Shown here in pieces: positions 48,960 through 60,122 of a DNA stretch of 64,000 nucleotides. Under the pieces are notes generated by a model. That model saw only the letters and a list, made by a program, of their open reading frames with translations, made no database searches and had not been told where the DNA came from. This DNA is from Thuidium tamariscinum (taxonomy: Eukaryota; Streptophyta; Bryopsida; Hypnales; Thuidiaceae). Location: positions 47,149,082 through 47,213,081 of the forward strand of contig OX344751.2 in the NCBI GenBank assembly GCA_947034885.2, written 5' to 3'. Made by a program: the position numbers and the translations under genes. Position 1 is the stretch's first letter. Each line of letters begins with the position of its first letter.

Positions 48960-50230
48960 AAAATAATTAAGGTTATGAAGAGACAATATTATTTTGTTGA
49001 TGTTGCAATGTCGATATGTCCTAGTAAGGATATTTATGTTTCATGACAAATTTCAAGCTCTAAATTGAGTTGGTCAATTTTTTATTTGAATGTACTAACA
49101 CTTCTTAGAAGACTAATTCATTATTTATTTTGATTCAAAAAATCGATGCATACGGGACTATTTTTTCTTTCTTCGATGAATAAAAATTGTTTGCTAGTGT
49201 CCTAGAATTGATTGTATTTCTATTTAAAATATATAGAATCATTCTACATTGCGGATTTAGAATAACAATACCTTTTTTTTTCCTTTTCTAGTAGAAATGT
49301 ATCCATTTTAGTATCACACCATTTAATGTAATCTTAAATAATATTAACAAATTTAATTTGATTTTGTAATGATTATTTGAATGAGTTGATTTATGACATC
49401 AACATTTTAGGCCCACTCTAGTGACTCTATGTAAAGTCCAAAAAATTGAATGCAATGATGTGATTAGACACATCGGGGCAAACCCTTGTTTCATTTGATT
49501 TCATAAATATTTCTACCTAATTATTTTCAAATATCTATAATTGTAGTATCATTGTTGATTTAAAGAGTTAGCTTGTTTAATTATTTTCCAAAGTTAGGAC
49601 AATGAACCCAAAATAATTGTACTATTTCAAAGTGAATTTATATTCTCCGACATTGAAAAATTAAAGTATAATTATCTCTCTTGACTTCAATAAAATATTC
49701 TATTTAATTTTAAATTTTAGAAGGAAGATGAAATCGTTAATTTCCAACCAAGGAGTATAGGTCTGACTAAATTTGACATGGCTAACAAATATTTATTAGT
49801 TTAAAATATAGTTGGTTTTATAAAATAATCGATTGGTTCACTAGAGTTTGGTTTGTTGACTATGTGGCACTTTCTGCAAACATTGGAAAGAGAAATATTT
49901 CATAATAAGTTTTGAATACATCATATAATTTTTTTCATCTTAATTTTTTTTCACTTTCCACGTACCTTTATTTTTTTATCCACACTTTGTCTTAATGTTA
50001 CATATTGTTTGGGTTCCACTTAAGACGCATCATTCAAGAAGCATTTAGATAAATGTGAACATTCTTTATTAGAAGACAAATCCCTTTGGATTTAATTTTC
50101 AAGAAACCCCTATCTAGAGATTACTCAGTCATTGATGTATTTTTGTGGCATTTTAATTAAAACAACAACCTATTGCCCTATAAGTAACATCATGCATGTA
50201 GGCTTATCATGCATGTGGGCTGCTCAGACT
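48960..50230. other. No gene seen
   Basis: AT-rich intergenic DNA between the 177-bp repeats and the GC-rich block. I recognise nothing in it. Confidence 0.4.
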
Positions 50231-50249
50231 TCTAATCCTACTTGATGGC

Positions 50250-50800
50250 AATCAATGGCTGTAATGAACCAGCCATCAAGTCATGACCGGCAGTGGGCGG
50301 CGCAAGGGAAATCACCCCGCGCTGGTCACTCCCCGTTGCCCCCAGACTCCCGTTAGGTTCTCCCTCTTCTCTCTTCACGCCGGCTACATTTTTCTGAGCC
50401 GAAGCTTTGTATCCGCTCCCCGTCCTTGAATGTGCGCCTTGTGCGAAATCCGTAGTTGTAGGAGTCTCTAGAATTATCACGTACCTTGTTTGCAATACAT
50501 TGGAATCACGTATTTGCAATACGCCTGTTGGGGCCGGCGGTGTCAGAGGGCACGCTCGCGCGGTACTGGAGGGCGCTTCCGTCGTGCAACGGTGCTTGCG
50601 CGGTGTCGGAGGTTCGCGGAGGTACGCGGAGCTGCAGAAGAACTCGGCAGGTCGCTGATCGGACGCTGCGAGGGAGTGGATCGGAGAAGAGCTCGGGAGG
50701 TCGGGAGGCTGATCGGAGTCTGCGAGGGCGTCGTTGATCGGAGGCTGCAAGGGCGTCGCTTCTCGGAGCCCATGCGCCTTAGCTAGGGCGCTTGTGCAAA
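50250..50800 (+). promoter_or_regulatory. GC-rich island upstream of the fusion gene
   Basis: A sharp GC- and CpG-rich block (with 'cgcggaggt' and 'gatcggaggctgc' repeated words) about 0.8-1.3 kb before the first coding exon at 51560. Frames are open on both strands as expected from composition. Position and composition suggest a promoter or 5' UTR for the plus-strand gene; no TATA was identified. Confidence 0.35.
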
Positions 50801-51612
50801 AAACCAACTTCAGGTATTACTTTCTGCGCCACGTTTGACTGAGTGTTTTCGTGTGCAACTTTTGTGTTTGAGTTGAGGTGCAGGATTCATTGAAGTCTCC
50901 ATGCACTTTGTCTGTGTATTGCAGTTTGTGATCAGTGTGGTTCACGGAATCACAATGCGTGGTTTTCACTGAGGGTCTTGTTACTGCTGTACATGTTCAT
51001 TTGAAACCTTGTTCCAATTATTGATTGAAGCATGTCTGATCGCATTTTTTTTTGCTTAGCCTTACTAGCAAGAGTGTAAGAATTGTGTACTACACAATTC
51101 AGTCTTAGTTAGCTTCATTTCTACATTACATTCTCTGGAATGGTCACATTGTCAGGGTTTTCAATGATTGAGCTTCATACAAAATAAACTTCAATCTCTG
51201 AATGTTCAGCGTAGGGATTTGGTAGGGGCAGAACTTACTTGTTCAGTTGGTACTCTCGACATTGCTGCCAGTGATGTGGGTTTAAGGGTTCACTTGGAGT
51301 ACTTCTGGTGACTTTAAATGTGGCTTGGATCCGATGACGTACTGTAACTATTATACTGTTCATGTTTTCTTTCTGTTGAAGTAAAATACGTTTGTAACAT
51401 GTTCATGCCCTCATAGTGACTACTTGTCAACGCTAGTTGATTCAATGGATCATTGATTTCTGAGTTTCCTTTAGCATAATTATTGCTTGTGCATAGGAGT
51501 TCAATTTACATTTCAACCACTTGTTGGCCTGTTGCTGGGGCATCCTTCAAATTTACACGATGGAAGGAGAGTCTTCACAGCCTGCGGCAGAACTCCCTAT
51601 GTGGGACAATCC

Positions 51613-52778
51613 GTAAGTGCCCAGCAACTCAAACCTATCTAGTATGTTTAGTTACTTAGTCTGTAGTATTCGGGCATAATTGGAAGTATCAAGAATCCCT
51701 ACAGACTCTTGTATTCGGATGGCATAGCATGATTGAGGACACAGATTTTCGTATGCATACTGTAATAGCACATAGTATCCTAAGTCCTAGTAAGAGCTGA
51801 AGTACTAAAGCATTCTGAGTAGACCTCTTATAACCGTGCATCCGGAGAAATCAATATAAGGCCCTATTACCGCGGAAGCAAATCTCTCAATGTGTAAACG
51901 ATTCTAGAAGAAACACCTATTACCGCGGATCGGGAGCCCCCCCAATGGTCCTCAGTCAATAGAATTGAGGGCACAAATCATCTGGAGATCTCCCGATACG
52001 TAGGCTAAAGAGTTTTGTTTATAGAATAAATGAAGGATAAAAGACAATGCTATCGGGAGATCCCCCGATAGTAGAAACCTACATTAAGTTAGTGGTTACC
52101 CTATAACATCGTGCCTGATAGAAGATAAAATTCCTAGAATAGTGCTTTGTCCATCCAGAGATCTCCCAATGTTGTCTAATCCAAAAGTCTCATATCTTCG
52201 ATGATATATAAAAATCATAGGTCTGAGCTCAATACTAGGTTCTGAACTCAAATGAAGAGCATAGAAGTTCAGAACGGGCCATTGTGACATCCCGTGGTGG
52301 GAAGACATGAAAATGCACTACGTGTTAACTACTATCCAGAGATCCTCGGGCACAAGTTCATACATGCTCCTCTATGAATGCTATCGGGAGATCTCTCGAT
52401 GGTTTCTTTAGGCATTAAAATGGTCTTGGAGTCCCTATAGAACACCATTTACAAAGTGAGGTCGCAGTTCCAACGGGAGATCTCCCGATAGATTTCTTAT
52501 CTGGAATGCGCGAATGGTGCCGCAACCCAGAATATGGATGAGGGTATATGGCTTGAGGAATATCGGGAGATCTCCCGATGGCATGCACTAGTATAGACAT
52601 CCGGCATTCTAATTGTCTTTATACTTGTGAACGTCTGTGTAAAGGGGATCACTCACATGTAGTGTTGTTCACTAATCCGGGAAGCCTTCAAGTACAGTGG
52701 TGATATCGGGAGATCTCCCGATGACTATGGTCGGTAGTCTCTTCAATATCTAACAATTTTCCTGTCGCCTGATTGTAG
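51613..52778 (+). other. Intron 1 of the fusion gene with seven palindromes
   Basis: GTAAGT donor and TTGTAG acceptor join codons without a shift. Palindrome or variants at 51980, 52052, 52153 (weak), 52383, 52472, 52562 (perfect) and 52705 (perfect). Confidence 0.6.
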
Positions 52779-54105
52779 GGACGTTCTGTATTCTGAAATA
52801 CCACCAGACATGAGCTCTAAAAGGCTTGCAGCCTTTATTGACGGATGGGTTCCTCCTTATAAATACAAAGGGGACCATCACCCGGTGGGTGTTTTCAGGT
52901 GCCGCAACAAAGTTACTATATGGGGCCTTGAGTGGAAGGTGGATCAGGATAAGCGTGTGACCATTGTCCCTACACTAATGTACATGGACAAGAAGTCAGC
53001 ATCATCCGGGCTAGACGTGTTGGAGATTCAGGGTCTGAATAATTCCACAGCTCTTGTGGTAGTTCAAGAGAGACTGGCCAAGTCCAAGGGCGACATAACA
53101 TTCGGGTTAATTTTGGACTATAGCATGATGAGGAAAGAGTTGTGTGTAACCATTTCACAGCACGGGTACTTGTATTCGGCATCTGGCTTATTTGAGTGGA
53201 CTCCTGAAGAAATGAAGACCCAGTGGGACATCATGGACCAGGACCGCAAAGAGGCAAACATGCCAAACAATACCCTCGCAATAGCAGCTCCAGCAGCATC
53301 ACCGGCGAAGAAGGGAACAAAACGGAAAGCATTGGTTGGAGCACCAGGGGACGATACTGCAGATGATAGTAATACAAAGGCCAAAATATTGAAGACTATC
53401 ACAATTGAACGATGTGTGGGCTTCACGGATGCTGAAGTAAAAAAGCTGACCAAAGGGCAGATGACAGCAATGCAACAGCTTTACAAGAGGGTGTTTGGGG
53501 TGATGTATAAGTGGGGGAAGAGACCCCTACTGGATGCAAGTGGTAAACCAATTCGTGTGTACTACAAGTATTTGCATAAGGCCCCACCAGGAAAGATTGT
53601 TTACAGAGGTATTGAGAGTGCTAGGTTGGAGGGGATCTTAAACCAAGTGCGAATTGAGGCGGACTACGACTCGGAATTGAAGCACATTACCGTCCTTCCC
53701 CTCAAGCTTGGTCCGTATGGTGGAGATGGTGCTAATACAAGGGTTTCTTTCTGGAATTCTGCTCCGAATAAACGAGATCTAACAAGCACAACGAATTATT
53801 ACATTATTGGTGGACAACACACAGTCGAAGCGCACAAGAAACTCTTGGAGTTAGGAGAGATCCCAGAGTGTGATAGAGCGCAGGCATCCACCTTTGAGAT
53901 AATTCCAATTGGGGCACTAGTAAGTGCTACCACTCATGGCAGTGACGATCTTGTGTTCCTATCCCGGTCACTGAACCAAAACATAGCTGGTCAATAGAGG
54001 GAGCAATGTTTCACGCAGCAGCTTCTGAACGCTCGAGTCAAATGGAGGGATATGAATAGTCCACAACCAGCTTTGAATGGGAGAGTTCACTCGGCTGAGT
54101 ACGCG

Positions 54106-54565
54106 GTAAGTAATACCCCATCCCTCTAATGGAATGGATTTTCACTTGTACATTAGTTGTGGGGGGCTCTTAGCATCGGGAGATCTCCCGATAGTTGCTG
54201 CTGCTTGGAATAGATTTTCACTTGTACATTAGTTGTGGGGGGCTCTTAGCATCGGGAGATCTCTCGATAGTTGCTACTGCTTGGAATAGATTTTCACTTG
54301 TACATTAGTTGTGGGGGGCTCTTAGCATCGGGAGATCTCCCGATAGTTGCTGCTGCTTGGAAAGGATTTTCACTTGCACATTAGTTGTGGGGGGCTCTTA
54401 GCATCGGGAGATCTCCCGATAGTTGCTGCTGCTTGGAATAGATTTTCACTTGCACATTAGTTGTGGGGGGCTCTTACCATCGGGAGATCTCCCGATAGTG
54501 GCTGATGCTTGGAAAGGATTTCCTCTTGTACATTGGGCTCTTAGCATCGGGAGATCTCCCGATAG
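54106..54565 (+). repeat. Intron 2: 76-bp tandem repeats, one palindrome each
   Basis: Six palindromes at 54175, 54251, 54327, 54403, 54479 and 54546, spaced 76 bases except the last (67). Five are perfect 18-mers. The donor is GTAAGT. The only acceptor that keeps the reading phase is the AG directly after the last palindrome (54564-54565), so the element's motif would form part of the 3' splice site. Confidence 0.8.
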
Positions 54566-54951
54566 TTGTTGCTGTGTGGAAGAAGTTTTGTCCGTGACAT
54601 TCTAATTGATTCTGACGTGGGCCTTGTACAGAAGTTCCATCCTGTAATGAGCACAATCTTTACAGGAGTGAAGCACAATGACGCGGCAGACTTGCGTATT
54701 CCGCTTCTTTTCCTTGAAAACGATGACGATGTCACGAGGTGGATAAAGATTGAGGAGAACTACATCAATCAACGCCTTCCTGATAGTGCTAGAGATTACG
54801 GAGGTCCGAAAACCAAGCGGAAGCCGCTTTTTCAAAATGACTTCAGGCCTCTATACGGCCTTCGTCCAGAGGATGTGAACTACTTGGCGACCCTGGTGGA
54901 GAGCGAGGAGGTATCGATGAAGAGCTCTAAGGCAAAATCGTTAGAGACTTT

Positions 54952-55679
54952 GGGTGATTGCAAGAAACACTTGTCCTATTTTTTGTCCCCTTGACCTCCA
55001 ACAGGTAGTTTTTTGCTTATAACTTTTGCATAGTTTGACCTATCAACTTGAAATTTGGAATGAAGGTGAGCACAAAAGTTTTATATGTTGTATAATTTTT
55101 TCAATTTAAAAAAAATTAGTTTACTATTTTTAAACTGCCCCCGATTGGCTGTCTACCTTGGCCATTTTGGGGGTTTTTAGTCCTATTTTTTACCCAAAAA
55201 TGCAAATTTTGAGCTGAAAATTGGCATGCTTAGATATATAGTATAGTTACACAATCCCTAAAAAGGATTTTTGAAAATATTAAACTGTCCAACTTCCACA
55301 TGTCGTCAAAGTGGCTGACTTTGCGCACGTGTAGAGAATAGAATTTATTTTTTCCAAATATGAAATTTGTTGGAAAAGAAAGACCTTTACTTGAAGAAAA
55401 AAAGGATTTTTCATTTCCTTTTTTTGAATTTTTTTACTATTTTTACCAAATTAGTGAAAAAAGAGCTATTTTCATTGTATTTTCCATTGTCTATAACATT
55501 TAGAGAAATTTTTTCTTAGGTCTGAATTTCAAGAGACATAATATTCTCATTGCTCTTCAAATTATCCATATTTTTTTCAATTTAAAAAAAATTTATTTCA
55601 AAGGGTCATAGGACTCACAGGACTCATTGATTTTGAGCCATTTTGAGCCAAAACCGGTAAGTGTTTCTTGCAACGACCC
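54952..55679. mobile_element. ~730-bp inverted-terminal-repeat element, copy 3, inside exon 3
   Basis: Begins GGGTGATTGCAAGAAACACTT and ends with the reverse complement of GGGTCGTTGCAAGAAACACTT. It is flanked by CTTT on both sides (54948-54951 and 55680-55683). Skipping the element and one CTTT restores a continuous frame between the two parts of exon 3, so this is a real insertion into coding sequence. At 728 bases it matches copies 1 and 2 in length and termini; interior identity to them is lower. Confidence 0.9.
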
Positions 55680-56713
55680 CTTTGCAGAAGCTCCCTACCC
55701 TCGTTCAAGTAGCGGCTATGGAGAAGCAGGTTAGACTTATGAAGAACGAGCTCATGTGCCAGTATAAATCGCATCCGCTTCCAAGCAAGAGGCCTGAGTA
55801 CATCCCATACACTGCAGATCAGTGGGATACATTTGCGGAGGAGAAGAAAATCAGCCGCCGTGATCTGGAGCTGTGGGTTCATAAAATGAATGACTATGAG
55901 GAAGGGCAGGAATGGTTTAAGGGTCGGGGGCAAGCTCTGAACAAGACATGGGACCCCGAGGACTGTCCCCGCTTTTTGAGAAACCTGTGGGAGGCACATA
56001 TGAGTACCGATGAGGGAATTGAAGTCAGCCCGGTTTTAACATCCACATTTGAAGATACTTACATGTGCATGTCCATGGATGAGAGCAACTGGAACATTAG
56101 TGGCGTCCTCGCTAACCCTGTCGTGAAGAATTGGCGTGGAGAAAAGAAAAGGCATCTCTACATTTGGTTTCTTTTTGAAGCAACAGCAACTGGATCAGGG
56201 GCAAAGAAATTGGAGGACCATAAGCTAAGGAGACTTTTCGAAGCACTAGAGATCAGTGATGCGAGTCAGAATACACTGTTAGCTAGGTCTCCAGTTGTTC
56301 TCTTTACAGATGCCGAAGGCTTCCATGAGATACTTGTTCATCTGGACGCCCGTTGGCGAGAGAAGAAGAAGGTATGGGATTATCATGTAATCCACTATTT
56401 CCCCAAGCGAGGTGACAACTTTCCGAGGCCTGCTACTGGGACAAGATTCAATGTCTTCGTAGTTTATCTTTTGGGGTACAATGAGGGCCAAAGTCGGAGG
56501 GATTGTTTCTCATGCTTCTTCCCTGGAACCAATCCTCCTATGAAGCCATTTTACGTCTCGGACGACATGGAGGATGTTTACATGTATTGGAAGCGCCCTC
56601 GTCTACCATGGTTGAAGATTACGACTCCTCTTGCGCTTCTCCGTCATCACATACATGACAATATGGTGATTGTAAATGTCAATGGTGGGCCAGAGATTAC
56701 ATTTCTAGGACTG

Positions 56714-56829
56714 GTATGATATTAATTTTCAACCCAGGACTGATCTATCGGGAGATCTCCGGATGCTTATTTCCTCAGAAGGTTTGTAATCATTAGTATT
56801 CTAACTGTGCCTTTTTTATGTCAATTCAG
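56714..56829 (+). other. Intron 3 of the fusion gene with one palindrome
   Basis: GTATGA donor, pyrimidine-rich tail and TTCAG acceptor, phase 0. Holds ATCGGGAGATCTCCGGAT at 56747-56764. Confidence 0.6.
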
Positions 56830-57081
56830 ATTGCTTGTGCGAAGGTGCTGGAGGTAGTTCAATCAGAGGATACCGATGGAATACGAGTCGTAGGGAAACA
56901 AATTTGGGATGAAGTCCAGAAGAATCTCGCCGAAGATGCTCCACCTGAACGTGATGTGCCTCAAGGCTCTATTGATCCAATAGACATTGACGATGCAGAT
57001 TCGCACGAGACAACGGAACCTTCAAATCCGGAGTACTCTGAACATAGCGAAGAGACTGGTAGACCATTACAGATATTGAAG

Positions 57082-57192
57082 GTTTCTCTTCATTTTCTCT
57101 TACTCATCTATCGGGAGATATCCGGATGCTAGCTTTTCTTTTCTCATATTTCCTGATGTGTCTAATTGTTTATGTTCATACACACATGGCAG
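57082..57192 (+). other. Intron 4 of the fusion gene with one palindrome
   Basis: GTTTCT donor and GGCAG acceptor, phase 0. Holds ATCGGGAGATATCCGGAT at 57110-57127. The next intron (58139-58246) has no palindrome. Confidence 0.55.
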
Positions 57193-58839
57193 GAGAAGTC
57201 TCCAGAGCCGCCGCTTCGTCCAAAGAAGTTGAAGAATCCAAAACGACCCAACCCAGATACAGCCCCCAAGAAGGCAAAGCGACTCACAAAGAAGAGAAGT
57301 GTGAAGTCGTTGATAAGTGGCTCAACGTCTGGAGGGGATGGTGTGCTATCTAATACTATAGGTGAGCAATCTACGGCCCTTAGAGCGGAGAACCCTGGAG
57401 TCGCGGACGCTGCGACAATCTTGGTTTCATGTTCCAGAGGAGGAACTCCTTCATTGCCTTCTGCTAGCCAAGCTCTTGAAGATAACCAGTCAGAGAAGGG
57501 AGATCCCTCTGTTGAAGCCGCCGGACAGATAGAACATGAATCCTTGAATAGACGGAGAAATGATGTACATGTTGGCTGCAGTGGCGTTGCATCGGGAGAT
57601 CTCCCGATGAACGATGTAGAAGTGGTCCTCACTAGCGATCTATCGGGAGATCTCCGGATGGCAGAGGACACAGAACTCAACTCCGCTCCCACGATGGCTG
57701 AGGAGATTCGGAATGATGCAATGACCGATTTGCCCCCCCTGAGTCCGGAAGTGGCCGTAACTGTAGTGGTAGAAGAGGATGTCACAATCGCCAACCCTGG
57801 AGTCCCGGTGGTGTTCTCAAATAATCTACCCGTGAAGCTCGGGAAGGGGGTAACCACGGTTGTCATGGAAAAAGAGGAGGTGTGTAAATTAAAGGACGGG
57901 TTCCAAGACGTGTGTCTTCTTCCAAGTATGAGTTTAGATTCTCGCGGCAGCGATAGGAGATCTCGGTACATTGAAGCTTGTCGACTTACAGTTCGTTCTA
58001 CTTACCAAACAATGTATGACATTGTCCGTGTACAGGACGCTGTATCTGCACATGAGGCTGAAGGTTCGGATGCTGCACGTTTGCGTCAGGTAGGCGGCGT
58101 TGGTCAAGGAATGGTGGCCCAAGAGGTTACCGATACAGGTGCTTCAGTTGGCATGAATGTTTTTAATGGGATGGGTTTTCTCTCTCTGTGTAGCTAGCAG
58201 TTCTTTAGGGTGTCACTAACTATATCATGATTCTTTTTTTTGGCAGATGTGAGAGGGGATGGGGCGACGAAAGGTACGCCGTCTGTAGAGGTATCCCCCC
58301 GACGGTATACAGTGATCCTGGACATGAACGGAGTTCTCGTACATAGGTTTTTTTACAAGAAAAAACACCACATAAAAAGAAGACCCGGTGTCACAGTTTT
58401 CCTTGAATGGTTGTATGCCAGGGCAAATGTAGCCTTTTGGAGCAGTGTTACAAACCGTACCATGACGGGTTTGTTAAGAACCGTGCTAGCAGATACTTCT
58501 TTTGGGGAGGGTGACGTCCATGTCCTCTCACAGCTTGATTGTGCGGAATCCTCGTATAGGACCAAAGAGCAGCCTGAGAAACCGACCTTTTTGAAAGAAC
58601 TGAACATCTACACGAAGAGTGCTGGTTTGTCATCTGCAGAGAACGTACTTCTGATTGATGACAGTCCCATGAAAAACCTTCTTAATGATTCTAATAACGC
58701 CATCTTTCCAGAGACTTGGAAAGGTGATTCAAAGGACAATTTCTTGACTGGGCATCTACTTCCGTGGCTTGACCGTTTATTCAAATCAAACGAAGCTGTG
58801 GTTCATTTTGTGAGGAACAATCCATTGGATGGCTGTTAG

Positions 58840-59642
58840 AGTCCTTTAGATGCGGTTTCGAGGGAGGGACATGAGATTCTGAAGGCAGTGGTTGGACTGT
58901 AGTTTCTTCAAAGGGTGGCTTCATCCGGAGATCTCCGGATACCTAGTTCTGCTTATTCATGTGATGTACTGGTGCACAGTTGTAGATGTATAGTACTTTC
59001 TGCGGCCTTAGTTTAGTGGAATTTTGGAACCTGGTGGAACTTGTATATAGACAGGTGTTTGACATTCCATTGTATCTGTATTTTTAACTTGTATGTAATT
59101 AAAATGAAAATTTACACGAGTATTACTGTACTCTTGATTTGAAGTGGGACATCCAAGTCTTTTTCTTCCTCTGTTATGATTCATCTGGAGATCTCCCGCT
59201 ATTAGTTGCTTGCGTTTGCATTTTTTATACCACGAGAGGAATACGGTTAGAACATTATTGATTACGTTGAAGTTTTATTGGTAATCAGTGATGCCTTTGT
59301 AGACATACACTAATTTATATGACTTTAATGGTTCATAGGCAATTGCAGATAGTGAATAGTATCTGCATTTTCCCCGACCCTACAACCGCTCTCCTAGGTC
59401 CCTTGGTACGATTTAATGTCCTAGAAATGAATTCCAAGTTCACTATCTTGAACAGGAACCTATGCATCACATGTGTCTTGGTATGACTTCCTCCATGTAC
59501 ATCTTATATACTCCATCGCCTTGTACACTTCTTAGTCGCGATTGTCTTAAGCTCATATGTCACCCATGTTTATCGGGAGTTCTCCGGATGACTGTAGGTC
59601 TTAGGGTGCATGTAGAATTGACTAGTGAATGTGTCTTGGCAG
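58840..59642. other. 3' flank of fusion gene; palindromes, no gene seen
   Basis: Holds variant palindromes at 58923-58940 (ATCCGGAGATCTCCGGAT, itself a perfect palindrome), 59183-59200 and 59572-59589. The last lies in the putative intron before the next exon. No other coding region. Confidence 0.5.
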
Positions 59643-60122
59643 AAGGCGCTGCTCGTTGTATTGACTGGTGCGTTGTGCGTTGAAGGTGGTGTTGCGGATC
59701 TCCCTCAGGATATCAACATATTGGATGGTTTTAACGAATTTTTTCAATATCTTGTTGAAAAAACTCACTGTGGCTTGTGGTCATGCATGCGTGCTTCAAC
59801 TTTGTCGGAACTTATTCGACGTATTTTACGACAAAATATTATAGGCCGATTCCTTTTCATATCCAGTGCCGAAACTCCTGACAAGAACGACCCCTATCCG
59901 AATCGTGTAGCAATGGTGGAGTATGTTTTAGGTAGTCCTCCATTGCGTAGGGTTCTTTGGAATCAAACTATTGCATTGCTTGAGGTAGACCCTCTGAACT
60001 GGCAACGTCCACGCGTTATAGGACCGTGGATACATGTAGGAGATGATGTAGATCTTGTCAAATTGCAATGTCCCTACTATATCGGACCAGAATTAAATAT
60101 AAGGGGAGTAAAATACCATTAA
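59643..60122 (+). CDS. FCP1-like HAD exon lacking the catalytic Asp
   Basis: An acceptor-like TTGGCAG ends at 59642. The following frame runs 159 codons to TAA. It starts ALLVVLTGALC, which lines up with the 'LLVVLDLNGVL' start of FCP1/SCP domains but has Thr where the nucleophilic Asp belongs. CGLWSCMRASTLSELIRRIL then matches the second FCP1 segment (VAFWSSVTNRTMTGLLRTVL in the upstream paralogue), and the tail has VLWNQ and HVGDD-like strands. It is probably the last exon of a second, catalytically dead FCP1-like unit. The upstream exon was not found. The alignment is by eye. Confidence 0.4.
   Translation, partial: KALLVVLTGALCVEGGVADLPQDINILDGFNEFFQYLVEKTHCGLWSCMRASTLSELIRRILRQNIIGRFLFISSAETPDKNDPYPNRVAMVEYVLGSPPLRRVLWNQTIALLEVDPLNWQRPRVIGPWIHVGDDVDLVKLQCPYYIGPELNIRGVKYH

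Larger units (their letters stand above)
51560..58839 (+). pseudogene. ParB/DGQHR-like - DNA methylase-like - FCP1-like HAD fusion gene, six exons, interrupted
   Basis: Predicted exons, phases agreeing: 51560-51612, 52779-54105, 54566-56713 (split by a 728-base transposon), 56830-57081, 57193-58138, 58247-58839. Exon 2 has a KKGTKRK stretch, then IIGGQHTVEAHKKL (near 53805), the ParB/DGQHR motif. Exon 3 reads like a beta-class N4/N6 methyltransferase: VVLFTD (56297), a RFNVFVVYLLGY strand, TTPLALLRHHI (about 56621) and VNVNGGPE (56672-56695), the last two fitting the 'KP..LL' and motif-I regions. The DPPY-like site appears degenerate (MDESNW). Exon 5 is basic (PKKAKRLTKKR), nuclear. Exon 6 is FCP1-like: LDMNGVL, FWSS, LLIDDSP. 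In-frame TAGs fall at 53998-54000 and at 58837-58839, where about 20 codons of plausible protein follow. Confidence 0.5.

Noticed and set aside
50238-50807. Minus-strand 189-codon frame in the GC-rich island
   Set aside because: Low-complexity Ala/Pro/Ser-rich, overlapped by open frames on the other strand, and no domain; better explained as a promoter or UTR island.
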